64,000 bases of DNA from Pseudoalteromonas rubra (GTDB taxonomy: Bacteria; Pseudomonadota; Gammaproteobacteria; Enterobacterales; Alteromonadaceae), in assembly GCF_005886805.2 (NCBI RefSeq), contig NZ_CP045429.1, positions 1,086,501-1,150,500 of the forward strand. Direction: 5' to 3'. Every line of letters starts with the position of its first letter. Positions within the stretch are counted from its first letter, which is position 1. Of the stretch, positions 33,992 through 42,086 are shown in pieces. The translations under genes and the position numbers were made by a program. The notes beneath the pieces were generated by a model. That model was not told where the DNA came from, did not search any database, and was given only the letters and a program-made list of their open reading frames with translations.

Positions 33992-35064
33992 GTGAGCCTG
34001 CCCAGTCACCCAGAGGACGGCGAGTTCGGGTTGAAGCAGCCCCACAGGCTGCCCAGCCAGCAACAGAACCCGGCGATACGCAACAAGCCCGACGAATAGA
34101 CGAGAGCGCGGAACACATCGAGGTTGGGACATCACATGTCCCGGAAGCGGCTCTGGACACTCAGTTACAGTCGCTCAATGTGGAAACCGTCACAAAACCG
34201 GTCAGCACCGGGCTGACCTGGCGCAAATTATTGCTGCTGGGACTGGCCATTCTCATTCCGGTAGAAATGGGTCTGACATTGATTGAGGCGCTCAGCCGCA
34301 GTTGGTTGCTGGCCGGGTTGTACGGGGTGGTCATCGTGAGTGCGCTGGTTGTGCTGGGCAAGTTTTGCTGGTCGGAAGTACGCGCACTTGGCAGACTGAA
34401 AAAGTTGCAACAGCAACGCATCGGGGCGCAAAGATTAATGAGTAGTAACCAGATTGGTGAAGCGCAGGCCTGGTTGAAGCCGCTATTAAAGCAGCATGAT
34501 TCACAACAGGTTAGCCAGTTTATGGCGACAGTCCAGCCTCATTTTACCGATCAGGAAGTACTGACCTTATATGATGCGACTTTATTAAAAGACCTGGACG
34601 AGCAGGCCCGGGCTTTGATAGCCCAGTTTGCCAGTACGTCAGCACTGATGGTGGCGATTAGCCCAATGGCCATTACCGATATGCTGGCCGTGTTATGGCG
34701 GGGTGTTACACTGATTGAACGGCTCAGCCAGTTGTATGGGATTAAATTGGGGTATCGTAGTCGCATTGAACTTTACCGCTTGCTGTTCAAGCAGATCGTC
34801 TTTGTCGGTGCCAGTGAGCTGCTGAGCGACCTGGCGGCCACCAGTCTGGGTGCGGAGCTGTTGGGTAAATTATCTGCGCGTTCAGCACAGGGACTCAGCG
34901 CCGGCGTGTTCACCGCCCGACTGGGCTATAAAGCCATGGACTTATGTCGGCCTATACCCGCTAAGGCGCCGGCTGCTGGATACTTGTCGCAAACAGCGCG
35001 GCAACTTGCAAACCTGTTAATTCGTCAGTCCCCTGACAAGTCGGAGGAGACCAATAAAGTTTAG
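33988..35064 (+). CDS. ycjF: YcjF family inner-membrane protein (TIGR01620)
   Basis: Membrane protein of unknown biochemical role that travels with YcjX and the psp genes. The 358-aa protein has a variable Pro/Ala-rich N-terminal cytoplasmic region, two adjacent membrane helices (about residues 79-95 and 103-120) and a conserved C-terminal DUF697-like region. The ATG overlaps the ycjX stop by four bases (ATGA). Confidence 0.92.
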   Translation: MSEPAQSPRGRRVRVEAAPQAAQPATEPGDTQQARRIDESAEHIEVGTSHVPEAALDTQLQSLNVETVTKPVSTGLTWRKLLLLGLAILIPVEMGLTLIEALSRSWLLAGLYGVVIVSALVVLGKFCWSEVRALGRLKKLQQQRIGAQRLMSSNQIGEAQAWLKPLLKQHDSQQVSQFMATVQPHFTDQEVLTLYDATLLKDLDEQARALIAQFASTSALMVAISPMAITDMLAVLWRGVTLIERLSQLYGIKLGYRSRIELYRLLFKQIVFVGASELLSDLAATSLGAELLGKLSARSAQGLSAGVFTARLGYKAMDLCRPIPAKAPAAGYLSQTARQLANLLIRQSPDKSEETNKV

Positions 35065-35103
35065 TATGTAAGCACATACTTTTCTCTTGGGGTTTGATAT
35101 GAA

Positions 35104-35123
35104 AGGAAACCCTGGCTTTTCCT
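35104..35123 (+). terminator. Weak terminator candidate after ycjF
   Basis: AGGAAA / TTTCCT stem with an 8-base loop followed by ATTTTTC, about 40 bases after the ycjF stop. The stem is short and AT-rich. Confidence 0.35.
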
Positions 35124-35148
35124 ATTTTTCATGACAACTTATGTGTAC

Positions 35149-35175
35149 ACCCGAGTGAATTTAACCGGCTCGGGT
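35149..35175. repeat. Inverted repeat upstream of methionine gamma-lyase
   Basis: ACCCGAG / CTCGGGT, seven perfect bases with a 13-base spacer, about 90 bases before the lyase start. It may be an operator or a leader hairpin; no matching regulator is in the window. Confidence 0.4.
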
Positions 35176-35264
35176 TAGCCATCTGCGCGTCCGGCACGCT
35201 TGTACATTTTTGTGCCATGGAATATCTAATTAGTATTCATCCGAATAACAAAAATAGGCAAGCA

Positions 35265-36443
35265 ATGAAGAAGTTACACGATCAGACCAACTGTATTCAT
35301 GGTCCACACCACTTTGATGATCCACATGGTGCACTGACGGCGCCTTTGTATCAGAGTTCAACATTCAAGTTTAAAGATGCGGCACAGGGAGCTGCGCGTT
35401 TTGCCGGTGAAGAGGCAGGTTATATCTATACTCGCCTTGGCAACCCTACCACCCGAGAGCTGGAAGAAAAGCTCGCTCAGCTGGAAGAAATGGAAGATGC
35501 TGCGGCCACCGCAACTGGCATGGGCGCTGTATCCGCTTCCGTGCTGAGCTTTTTACAGCAAGGCGATCACCTGATTGCATCCAAAGCCTTGTATGGATGT
35601 AGCTTCGCTTTATTTGCGCACATGTTGCCCAAATTCGGTATCGAAGTGACCTTTGTTGATATGACCGATCCACAGGCACTGGCCGACGCGGTGCAGCCAA
35701 ACAGTAAGATGTTATTTGCCGAAACACCGATCAATCCAAATATGACGGTATTGGATTTGGCAATGTTGGGGCAGTTTGCTCAGCAGCATAAGTTGATCAG
35801 TGTGGTAGACAACACCTTTATGACGCCATTACTGCAAAAACCCAAGCATTTTGGCATCGACATTGTGATCCACAGTGCCACTAAGTACCTCAACGGACAT
35901 GGCGACGTAGTCGCAGGCATTGTGTGTGGCAGTGCAGAGCATATCGAACTTATCAAACTGACCGTATTGAAAGACATCGGCGCGACCATCAGTCCACACG
36001 ATGCCTGGCTTATCAATCGTGGCCTTAAAACCTTGCATGTGCGCGTTGCACGTCACTGCGAAAATGCACAGAAAGTGGCTGAGTTCCTTGATAGCCATCC
36101 GAAGGTGGATACCGTTTACTACCCGGGCTTGCCGTCTCATCCAGGTTATCGATTCCTTGGTGAGCAAATGAAAGGGGCAGGTGGTGTCATTGCATTTGAG
36201 ATCAAAGGCGGAGTCAGTGAGGGTGAGAAGTTTATTAATGCCACTGAGCTTTGCACACTGGCCGTGAGTCTGGGTGATCCAGAAACGCTGATCCAGCACC
36301 CGGCATCGATGACGCACTCACCCTACACACCAGAAGAGCGTCAGGCAGCTGGGATTTCTGATGGTCTGATCCGCATTTCTGTGGGACTGGAAGCGGTGGA
36401 AGATATCATCGCTGACCTAGAGAATGCGTTTTTATGTATATAA
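35265..36443 (+). CDS. mdeA: Methionine gamma-lyase (PLP-dependent)
   Basis: Splits methionine to methanethiol, 2-oxobutyrate and ammonia. The 392-aa protein belongs to the Cys/Met-metabolism PLP family: the PLP lysine is in SATKYLNGHGD, phosphate and ring contacts appear in TGMGAVSA and VVDNTF, and YIYTRLGNPTTRELE is the family signature. The LYGCSF motif has the cysteine typical of methionine gamma-lyases, which favours this over cystathionine gamma-lyase or synthase; substrate preference remains an inference. I chose the ATG at 35265 (AGGCAAG upstream, normal family length) over ATG 35217, which has no ribosome-binding site. Stand-alone gene. Confidence 0.88.
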   Translation: MKKLHDQTNCIHGPHHFDDPHGALTAPLYQSSTFKFKDAAQGAARFAGEEAGYIYTRLGNPTTRELEEKLAQLEEMEDAAATATGMGAVSASVLSFLQQGDHLIASKALYGCSFALFAHMLPKFGIEVTFVDMTDPQALADAVQPNSKMLFAETPINPNMTVLDLAMLGQFAQQHKLISVVDNTFMTPLLQKPKHFGIDIVIHSATKYLNGHGDVVAGIVCGSAEHIELIKLTVLKDIGATISPHDAWLINRGLKTLHVRVARHCENAQKVAEFLDSHPKVDTVYYPGLPSHPGYRFLGEQMKGAGGVIAFEIKGGVSEGEKFINATELCTLAVSLGDPETLIQHPASMTHSPYTPEERQAAGISDGLIRISVGLEAVEDIIADLENAFLCI

Positions 36444-36446
36444 TAA

Positions 36447-36478
36447 TTTACAGTTGCTCGCTCTGTGAGCCCTGTAAA
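36447..36478 (+). terminator. Hairpin directly after the lyase gene
   Basis: TTTACAG / CTGTAAA arms enclose an inner GCTC / GAGC stem, beginning 3 bases after the stop codon. No T-run follows; a terminator role is possible, with the second stem at 36542-36564. Confidence 0.4.
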
Positions 36479-36508
36479 ATATAGGGTGTATGTTTTTGTG
36501 TCTATTTG

Positions 36509-36526
36509 TGTAATTTAAAGTGTACA
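36509..36526. promoter_or_regulatory. TyrR/PhhR-like box upstream of phhA
   Basis: TGTAAT-N6-TGTACA resembles the TyrR consensus TGTAAA-N6-TTTACA at five of six bases in each arm with the correct spacing, about 130 bases before phhA. TyrR-family proteins commonly control phhAB-type genes in gammaproteobacteria. This is a by-eye match. Confidence 0.4.
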
Positions 36527-36541
36527 AAAATGACCTTTCTG

Positions 36542-36564
36542 GCCAGGCCGATTTCAGGCCTGGC
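36542..36564 (+). terminator. GC-rich hairpin, possible lyase terminator
   Basis: GCCAGGCC / GGCCTGGC, eight perfect bases with a 7-base loop, followed by TATTAAACTTTT. About 100 bases after the lyase stop and 90 before phhA. Confidence 0.5.
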
Positions 36565-36656
36565 TATTAAACTTTTCCTCACTTTTACATAGTATCCGGA
36601 TAACACTTTGACGCGTTGTTTTTGTTCATACACGACGCATTACCAAGAAGGTTACT

Positions 36657-37454
36657 ATGGCTAAATCGAGTAAATACACGTCTAAGCAGCCCAACGAGCA
36701 GGGCCTGATCGAATGGACAGAAGAAGAAAACCAGATCTGGTCTGAACTGGTTGCCAGACAGCTTGAGTGCATTAAAGGCAAAGCGTGTGATGAGTATCTC
36801 GAAGGCCTGCAAAAAATCAATTTACCTCACGATCGTATTCCGCAGTTGCATGAGCTGAATGAAGCACTGGAGCGAGAAACTGGCTGGCAGGTTGCGCCAG
36901 TCCCTGCGTTGATCGACTTTGATGAGTTTTTCCGCCTCCTTGCGAATAAACAATTTCCGGTTGCAACTTTTATCCGTAGCCGCGAGGAGTTTGATTATCT
37001 TCAGGAACCGGATATTTTCCACGAAATCTTCGGCCACTGTGCCATGCTGACCAATCCAGCTTTTGCTGAATTTACGCATAGATACGGTCAGTTAGGCTAT
37101 GCAGCTGAGAAAAAAGATCGTGTCTATCTGGCTCGTCTTTACTGGTTCACCGTTGAGTTCGGTTTGATGCAAACTGATGATGGTCTGCGCATTTATGGCG
37201 GTGGGATTTTGTCGAGCCCGGGTGAGACTCAGTATGTTTACAGTGGTGAACCAGAGATTAACCCGTTAGAAGTACTTGATGTACTGCGTACGCCTTATCG
37301 AATTGATATTATGCAGCCTTTGTACTACACCATTAACGCCATTGATGATTTGTTTGAGATCTCACAAATGGATATTATGGCGCTTGTACGCAAGGCCAAA
37401 GAGCTGGGCCTGTTTGAGCCTAAGTTCCCACCTAAAAACAAACTAGCAAGTTAA
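36657..37454 (+). CDS. phhA: Phenylalanine 4-monooxygenase
   Basis: Converts phenylalanine to tyrosine with tetrahydropterin, O2 and non-haem iron. The 265-aa sequence matches the catalytic domain of bacterial aromatic amino acid hydroxylases without a regulatory domain. The iron ligands are visible as H122 and H127 (FHEIFGH) and E167 (FTVEFG). AAGAAGG precedes the ATG. The following gene recycles the pterin cofactor, 10 bases downstream, so the two form an operon. Confidence 0.95.
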   Translation: MAKSSKYTSKQPNEQGLIEWTEEENQIWSELVARQLECIKGKACDEYLEGLQKINLPHDRIPQLHELNEALERETGWQVAPVPALIDFDEFFRLLANKQFPVATFIRSREEFDYLQEPDIFHEIFGHCAMLTNPAFAEFTHRYGQLGYAAEKKDRVYLARLYWFTVEFGLMQTDDGLRIYGGGILSSPGETQYVYSGEPEINPLEVLDVLRTPYRIDIMQPLYYTINAIDDLFEISQMDIMALVRKAKELGLFEPKFPPKNKLAS

Positions 37455-37464
37455 GGATTTATTG

Positions 37465-37809
37465 ATGTCTGATTTAAGTGCACAAAAATGTGAAGCGTGT
37501 CGTGCGGATGCGCCTAAAGTGTCAGATGCCGAATTAGCTGAACTGATCAAGCTGATCCCGGATTGGGTGCCAGAAGTACGTGATGGCATTATGCAGCTTG
37601 AGCGTGTTTATAAGTTCAAGAACTTCAAGCAAGCCATTGCATTTACTAACAAAGTGGGTGATATGGCGGAAGATGAAGGTCATCACCCTGGTCTGCTGAC
37701 CGAATGGGGCAAAGTGACGGTAACTTGGTGGAGCCACTCTATCAAAGGTCTGCACAAAAATGACTTCATCTGTGCTGCGAAAACTGACGAGATCTTTGCC
37801 GCACTATAA
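37465..37809 (+). CDS. phhB: Pterin-4a-carbinolamine dehydratase
   Basis: Dehydrates the 4a-hydroxypterin left by PhhA so that it can be reduced again. The 114-aa protein carries the family core ([23 protein letters not shown] in parts, with the catalytic-type histidines in GHHP and WWSH). I chose ATG 37465, with AAGGA upstream, over a TTG one codon earlier. A strong terminator follows. Confidence 0.95.
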   Translation: MSDLSAQKCEACRADAPKVSDAELAELIKLIPDWVPEVRDGIMQLERVYKFKNFKQAIAFTNKVGDMAEDEGHHPGLLTEWGKVTVTWWSHSIKGLHKNDFICAAKTDEIFAAL

Positions 37810-37822
37810 GTGTCGGGCAAAT

Positions 37823-37848
37823 AAAAAAGGCGCATCAGCGCCTTTTTT
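37823..37848. terminator. Intrinsic terminator after phhB (bidirectional)
   Basis: Perfect 11-base stem AAAAAAGGCGC / GCGCCTTTTTT with an ATCA loop, ending in T6. It lies between convergent phhB and barA and has A/T tracts on both sides, so it can act in both directions. Confidence 0.9.
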
Positions 37849-37857
37849 AATGCCTGT

Positions 37858-37886
37858 AAGGTTGCCGAAGTATAGCGGACAACCTT
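37858..37886. repeat. Inverted repeat before the barA stop
   Basis: AAGGTTG / CAACCTT, seven perfect bases with a 15-base spacer, immediately downstream of barA on its strand. It may support 3' end formation together with the stronger terminator. Confidence 0.4.
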
Positions 37887-37896
37887 CTTATTTTCG

Positions 37897-40674
37897 CTAA
37901 TGTGTGAGTGTCGGTCCCGATACTGTTTGTGAATCTCGCTCTAAATGTTCCAGTTCGTCAATCAGCTCCAACAATTCCGGTTCAATGTAATCAAAATCGC
38001 GTGATTGTTTTAATGCCGTTTCCAGCGTTTCGGCCAGGTTCTTGAGCGTGGGGACGCCGGTATAACAGCAGGCACCATGAAACTTATGGATCACGGTCAG
38101 CAAAGTTTGGGTGTCTTCCTGTTGTGCAGAGCCATTCAGCTGCTCTAAGGTTTCGGGAACACTCTGCAACAGCATATCCAGCATCTCCAGCGCCAGTTCA
38201 GGTTTATTGCCTGCACGTTGCAACGCAAGCTCCCAGTCCAGCAAATGGCTTTCAAACGGGGCAATACTGGCAACCTGAGGCTGTTGTGTTTTTTGTTTTT
38301 CCGGTGGCAGCGAGGGGCTGTGATCACAAATGATCTGACGTAACATGTCTTCGTCTATGGGCTTTGTCATATAGCCGTTGAAGCCGTCTTTGATCAATTG
38401 CTCTTTTTCACCGGTCAACGCATGGGCCGTTACTGCAATGATCGGGGTATCGTCATTGAGTGAGGATTCTTTGATTGTTCGGCATGCCGTGATGCCATCC
38501 ATAATCGGCATCTGAATATCCATAAATATCAGGTCATACTTTTGTGATTTACATAAGCTGACGGCCTGTGCGCCGTTGTGGGCGGTGTCTATGGTGTCTA
38601 CTTGTTCTTCCAGCAAAGTATAAAGCAGCTTTAAATTGGCATCATTGTCATCGGCTATCATGACTTTGAGCGGTAAGTGCGCCAAATCCGTATCGTCAAT
38701 CGACACACTGGGGTGATCTAAGCGGTAAGGTGCAGCGAGCATATCGCACAGTTTACGGTGATGCATGGGTTTGCTAATACAGGCGTCTGCACCACTGCCA
38801 ATTAACGACTCGCGCATGTTGTGAGAGATGGTATTCACCATCAAATACAGGTAATCCGCCATCTCTCTGGCCTGAGTGATATAGGCCTTTACGGTTTGCA
38901 TGTCGTCTACCGTTGCCATATTGCCTATCAGGCAGATGTCATACCTAAACTCTTGCTCTAATGCGGCGAAGAAAGTGTCTTCATTTTTACAGCAGGTGAC
39001 CTGCATTGCCCAGTCTTCCAGCTGAGCCTGAACGGCATTGCGGGTATGCTCTTGTGGTTCAAAATACAACACGCGCTTGTTCTCAAGCGGCTTAGTTGGC
39101 AGGTCATCGTCGAACAAGCGGCTTGGCAGGTTAAAAATGGCATTAAAGGTAAAGCAGGAGCCATTGCCCGGGGCAGAGTTCAGCGTGATTCGACCACTCA
39201 TGGCTTCAACAATGTGTTTAGTGATGATTAAGCCAAGCCCCGTGCCGCCGAACTTACGGGTAATGCTGGAGTCGGCTTGCGCAAACGGGGTAAAGAGAGT
39301 GTCTTGTTTCTCCTGAGCAATGCCCAAACCGGTATCACTAACAGAAATCAGGAGTGATGTCTGGCTATCCCCTTTGAGGCGGTGGCTGATGTCGACTTTG
39401 ACTGAGCCTTTTTCGGTAAACTTCACGGCATTGCTGATCAGGTTGATCAGCACCTGTTTAAAGCGCGTAGGGTCGCCGACCAGGTTGTCCGGTACCTGGC
39501 GATTAATGGCAATCGACAGTTCCAGTTGCTTTTCGTAGGCACTGGGTGCAAGCAGCGTCATGACCTCATTGACCGCATCCCTGAGCTGGAATTGGATACT
39601 TTCAAGCTCCATCGCGCCGGCTTCGAGTTTAGAGAAATCCAGAATGTCACTGATGATGGTCAACAGGCTATTGGCAGACAACTCTATGGTATCCAGATAG
39701 TCTTTTTGGTGTTTGTTGAGTGGGGTTTTATACAGTTGGCGGGTAAAGCCGATAACGCCGTTAAGCGGGGTTCTTAATTCATGACTCATTTTGGCCAGGA
39801 AGTCAGACTTAACCCGGTTGGCGACCTGTGCTTCTTTTTTGGCAATATTCAGCTGAATGTTCTGAGTTTCATATTGCTCCAGGGTTTCCCGGTAATCGCA
39901 GGTTGCTTGATCGATGTGCTTTTGCATTTCATCGCGTTGGAGCACCATTTTTTCGCTGATGGTGATCAGGCCTTCACGGAGCAAGTCAAACTCGCCCTGC
40001 ATCGGCTGTTCTACACCGATTTTGGTTTTGCCTTCAAGGAGTTTGTCTGTGGCCAGCAACAAATGAGACAGGGGGGTTGAGAACATCCGACTCAGTCGGG
40101 TTGATACAAAGGCACTGAGCAACAAGGCCACCATGATAATAGCACCACTGAATAGCAGGGCCTGTTGTTGGCCAATGATTGCTTGATCTTTACTCAGTTC
40201 TATCATCAACACGGCGGTGGTGCGGGTATGGGCATTTTGCCAGTCGGAGGCGGGTTGTTGTTGTAGTTTTACCGGCGCAAAAATAATGTATCTGTCGAGG
40301 TACTGGACGATTTCTGTCGCATGCAGCTCGGTTACATTGCCACGATAATGCAGCTGATTAAAGTCATTGTGGTAGTTACTGGTTAAAAGCAACTGATTGT
40401 CTTCATTGAACAGCGCGATGCTATTGACGAAATTGCCATGTTGATTATGCGTAGTGGTGATCACCCGGTGCAATCTGGCTTTATCTCTTTCGGCCAGCGG
40501 TTGCTCCACTGTCATTGCCAATGTATTGGCCAGACTGGTGCCTTGTTGCTTGAGGATTTGTTCAAGCTCAACGTAGCGATTTATAGTAAAATAGCCGCCA
40601 AGTACCAGGCCGATTAACACCGTCGGGATCAGGGTCAACACTAATACGCTGTCGCGTAAACTCAATTTAGACAT
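37897..40674 (-). CDS. barA: BarA-type hybrid sensor histidine kinase
   Basis: Tripartite sensor kinase that normally phosphorylates UvrY/GacA and so controls Csr small RNAs. The 925 aa comprise a membrane helix at about 8-30, a periplasmic sensor region, a second helix at about 173-192, HAMP, a coiled coil, HisKA with H298 (SHELRTPLNG), HATPase (GTGLGL), a degenerate receiver-like segment (KRVLYFEPQE), a true receiver with the phosphoacceptor Asp in FMDIQMPIMDG, and an Hpt domain (HKFHGACCYTGVPTLKNL). Domain order and the rlmD-relA neighbours match E. coli barA. No uvrY gene is in the window. Confidence 0.93.
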   Translation of the reverse strand: MSKLSLRDSVLVLTLIPTVLIGLVLGGYFTINRYVELEQILKQQGTSLANTLAMTVEQPLAERDKARLHRVITTTHNQHGNFVNSIALFNEDNQLLLTSNYHNDFNQLHYRGNVTELHATEIVQYLDRYIIFAPVKLQQQPASDWQNAHTRTTAVLMIELSKDQAIIGQQQALLFSGAIIMVALLLSAFVSTRLSRMFSTPLSHLLLATDKLLEGKTKIGVEQPMQGEFDLLREGLITISEKMVLQRDEMQKHIDQATCDYRETLEQYETQNIQLNIAKKEAQVANRVKSDFLAKMSHELRTPLNGVIGFTRQLYKTPLNKHQKDYLDTIELSANSLLTIISDILDFSKLEAGAMELESIQFQLRDAVNEVMTLLAPSAYEKQLELSIAINRQVPDNLVGDPTRFKQVLINLISNAVKFTEKGSVKVDISHRLKGDSQTSLLISVSDTGLGIAQEKQDTLFTPFAQADSSITRKFGGTGLGLIITKHIVEAMSGRITLNSAPGNGSCFTFNAIFNLPSRLFDDDLPTKPLENKRVLYFEPQEHTRNAVQAQLEDWAMQVTCCKNEDTFFAALEQEFRYDICLIGNMATVDDMQTVKAYITQAREMADYLYLMVNTISHNMRESLIGSGADACISKPMHHRKLCDMLAAPYRLDHPSVSIDDTDLAHLPLKVMIADDNDANLKLLYTLLEEQVDTIDTAHNGAQAVSLCKSQKYDLIFMDIQMPIMDGITACRTIKESSLNDDTPIIAVTAHALTGEKEQLIKDGFNGYMTKPIDEDMLRQIICDHSPSLPPEKQKTQQPQVASIAPFESHLLDWELALQRAGNKPELALEMLDMLLQSVPETLEQLNGSAQQEDTQTLLTVIHKFHGACCYTGVPTLKNLAETLETALKQSRDFDYIEPELLELIDELEHLERDSQTVSGPTLTH

Positions 40675-40756
40675 AAATTGGATGTAAAACAGTAAGTAGT
40701 CTGAGTCCTAGAGTATCGAGTTAACAGGTGTTTAGCAATCTTATAGGGGCGGCAAT

Positions 40757-42082
40757 ATGGCACAAATATTTCGTGCTGGAAAATCTTCTAAACAACGTAG
40801 TAAGCAAGTCGAGACAGTGGAACTGCAGATCGACTCATTAGATCACCAGGGACGAGGTGTATGTAGGCACCAGGGCAAAGTTGGCTTTGTCGATGGCGCA
40901 CTGAGTTCTGAGCGGGTTAAAGGGCGCATTCACACCCAGAAAAGTCGTGTTTTCGAAGCGCGCACCGTCAAAGTGCTTACGCCAAGTGAGCAGCGGGTCA
41001 CGCCATTTTGTGAGTACTATCAGCACTGTGGTGGCTGCTCATTACAACATCTGGACGCCAGTGCGCAGCTGGTGCACAAACAGCAAGCGGTGAGTGCGTT
41101 GTTTGACAAATTTGCAGGTACAACTGAGCTGCCCTGGATGTCACCCTTGACAGGCCAGGCGCGGCATTATCGTCGTGCAGCGCGCATCGCCTGTATTTAT
41201 GATAAACAAAACGATCAGGTAAAATTGGGTTTTCGGGCAGCAGGGTCGAAGAAGATCATCGAAATTAACCACTGTTCGGTGATGGTCGATGCCTTTGCTG
41301 GTGGCTTTGACGCGTTACGGCAAGTGTTAAATAGTCATCCGGAGCTACGCAGCGTCAGCCATATTCAGCTGTGTGCGGCTGACAACGGCGCATTTGTGCT
41401 GTTTCGTCATATTCGCGCAGTCAGTGATCAGGCTAAAATGCATGTCGCTGAGCGCCTTGCGGCGCATAACTGGCAGCTGATCTGGGATGATGGCAAGACG
41501 GAGCCGAGTTATGACAGTTTGCCAGCTTATCAAAGTGCCGGTGTGACGTTTGAATTTAAACTGAGTAACTTTATTCAGGTTAATCGGGACATTAACGAGT
41601 TGATGCTAAAACAGGCGCTGGACTGGCTGGCTTTGACAGGCCAGGAGCGTCTGTTGGATCTGTTTTGTGGGATTGGTAACTTCTCGCTATTGCTGGCAAA
41701 ACAAGCGAACGAAGTGGTTGCTGTCGAAGGGGTAGCTGAGTCGGTTGCAATGGCACGACAAAATGCGCACACTAACCACATCGACACAGTCAGTTTTCAT
41801 CAGTTTGATCTGACTCAGCCACTGACAGAAGCAACTTGGTTTCATGAGTCGCTGGACGTACTGGTGTTAGACCCTTCACGCACAGGTGCGTATGAAGTAC
41901 TACGCCAGTTGCCGTTGACGCAATTTAAACAGGTTTTGTATGTGTCCTGCGATCCGGTGACTATGGCCAGAGATGCGGCACTGTTACTGGAAGCTGGCTT
42001 TGTGGTCGATAAAATAGGCTTAATGAATATGTTCCCACACACAGGACATATAGAAACCATGGCGTTGTTCCAAAGGAGGTAG
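40757..42082 (+). CDS. rlmD: 23S rRNA (uracil-1939-C5)-methyltransferase RlmD
   Basis: SAM-dependent enzyme that makes m5U1939 in 23S rRNA. The 441-aa protein has an N-terminal TRAM domain (about 18-75), the four iron-sulfur cysteines C85, C91, C94 (FCEYYQHCGGC) and C173, the SAM-binding motif LLDLFCGIGNFSLLLA, and the catalytic cysteine in VLYVSCDPVTMARD. AGGGGCGG lies before the ATG. It is divergent from barA and followed after four bases by relA. Confidence 0.95.
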   Translation: MAQIFRAGKSSKQRSKQVETVELQIDSLDHQGRGVCRHQGKVGFVDGALSSERVKGRIHTQKSRVFEARTVKVLTPSEQRVTPFCEYYQHCGGCSLQHLDASAQLVHKQQAVSALFDKFAGTTELPWMSPLTGQARHYRRAARIACIYDKQNDQVKLGFRAAGSKKIIEINHCSVMVDAFAGGFDALRQVLNSHPELRSVSHIQLCAADNGAFVLFRHIRAVSDQAKMHVAERLAAHNWQLIWDDGKTEPSYDSLPAYQSAGVTFEFKLSNFIQVNRDINELMLKQALDWLALTGQERLLDLFCGIGNFSLLLAKQANEVVAVEGVAESVAMARQNAHTNHIDTVSFHQFDLTQPLTEATWFHESLDVLVLDPSRTGAYEVLRQLPLTQFKQVLYVSCDPVTMARDAALLLEAGFVVDKIGLMNMFPHTGHIETMALFQRR

Positions 42083-42086
42083 TTAT

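Noticed and set aside
35265..36443. Cystathionine gamma-synthase or cystathionine beta-lyase
   Set aside because: The LYGCSF cysteine and overall sequence fit methionine gamma-lyase better, and no methionine biosynthesis gene is adjacent.
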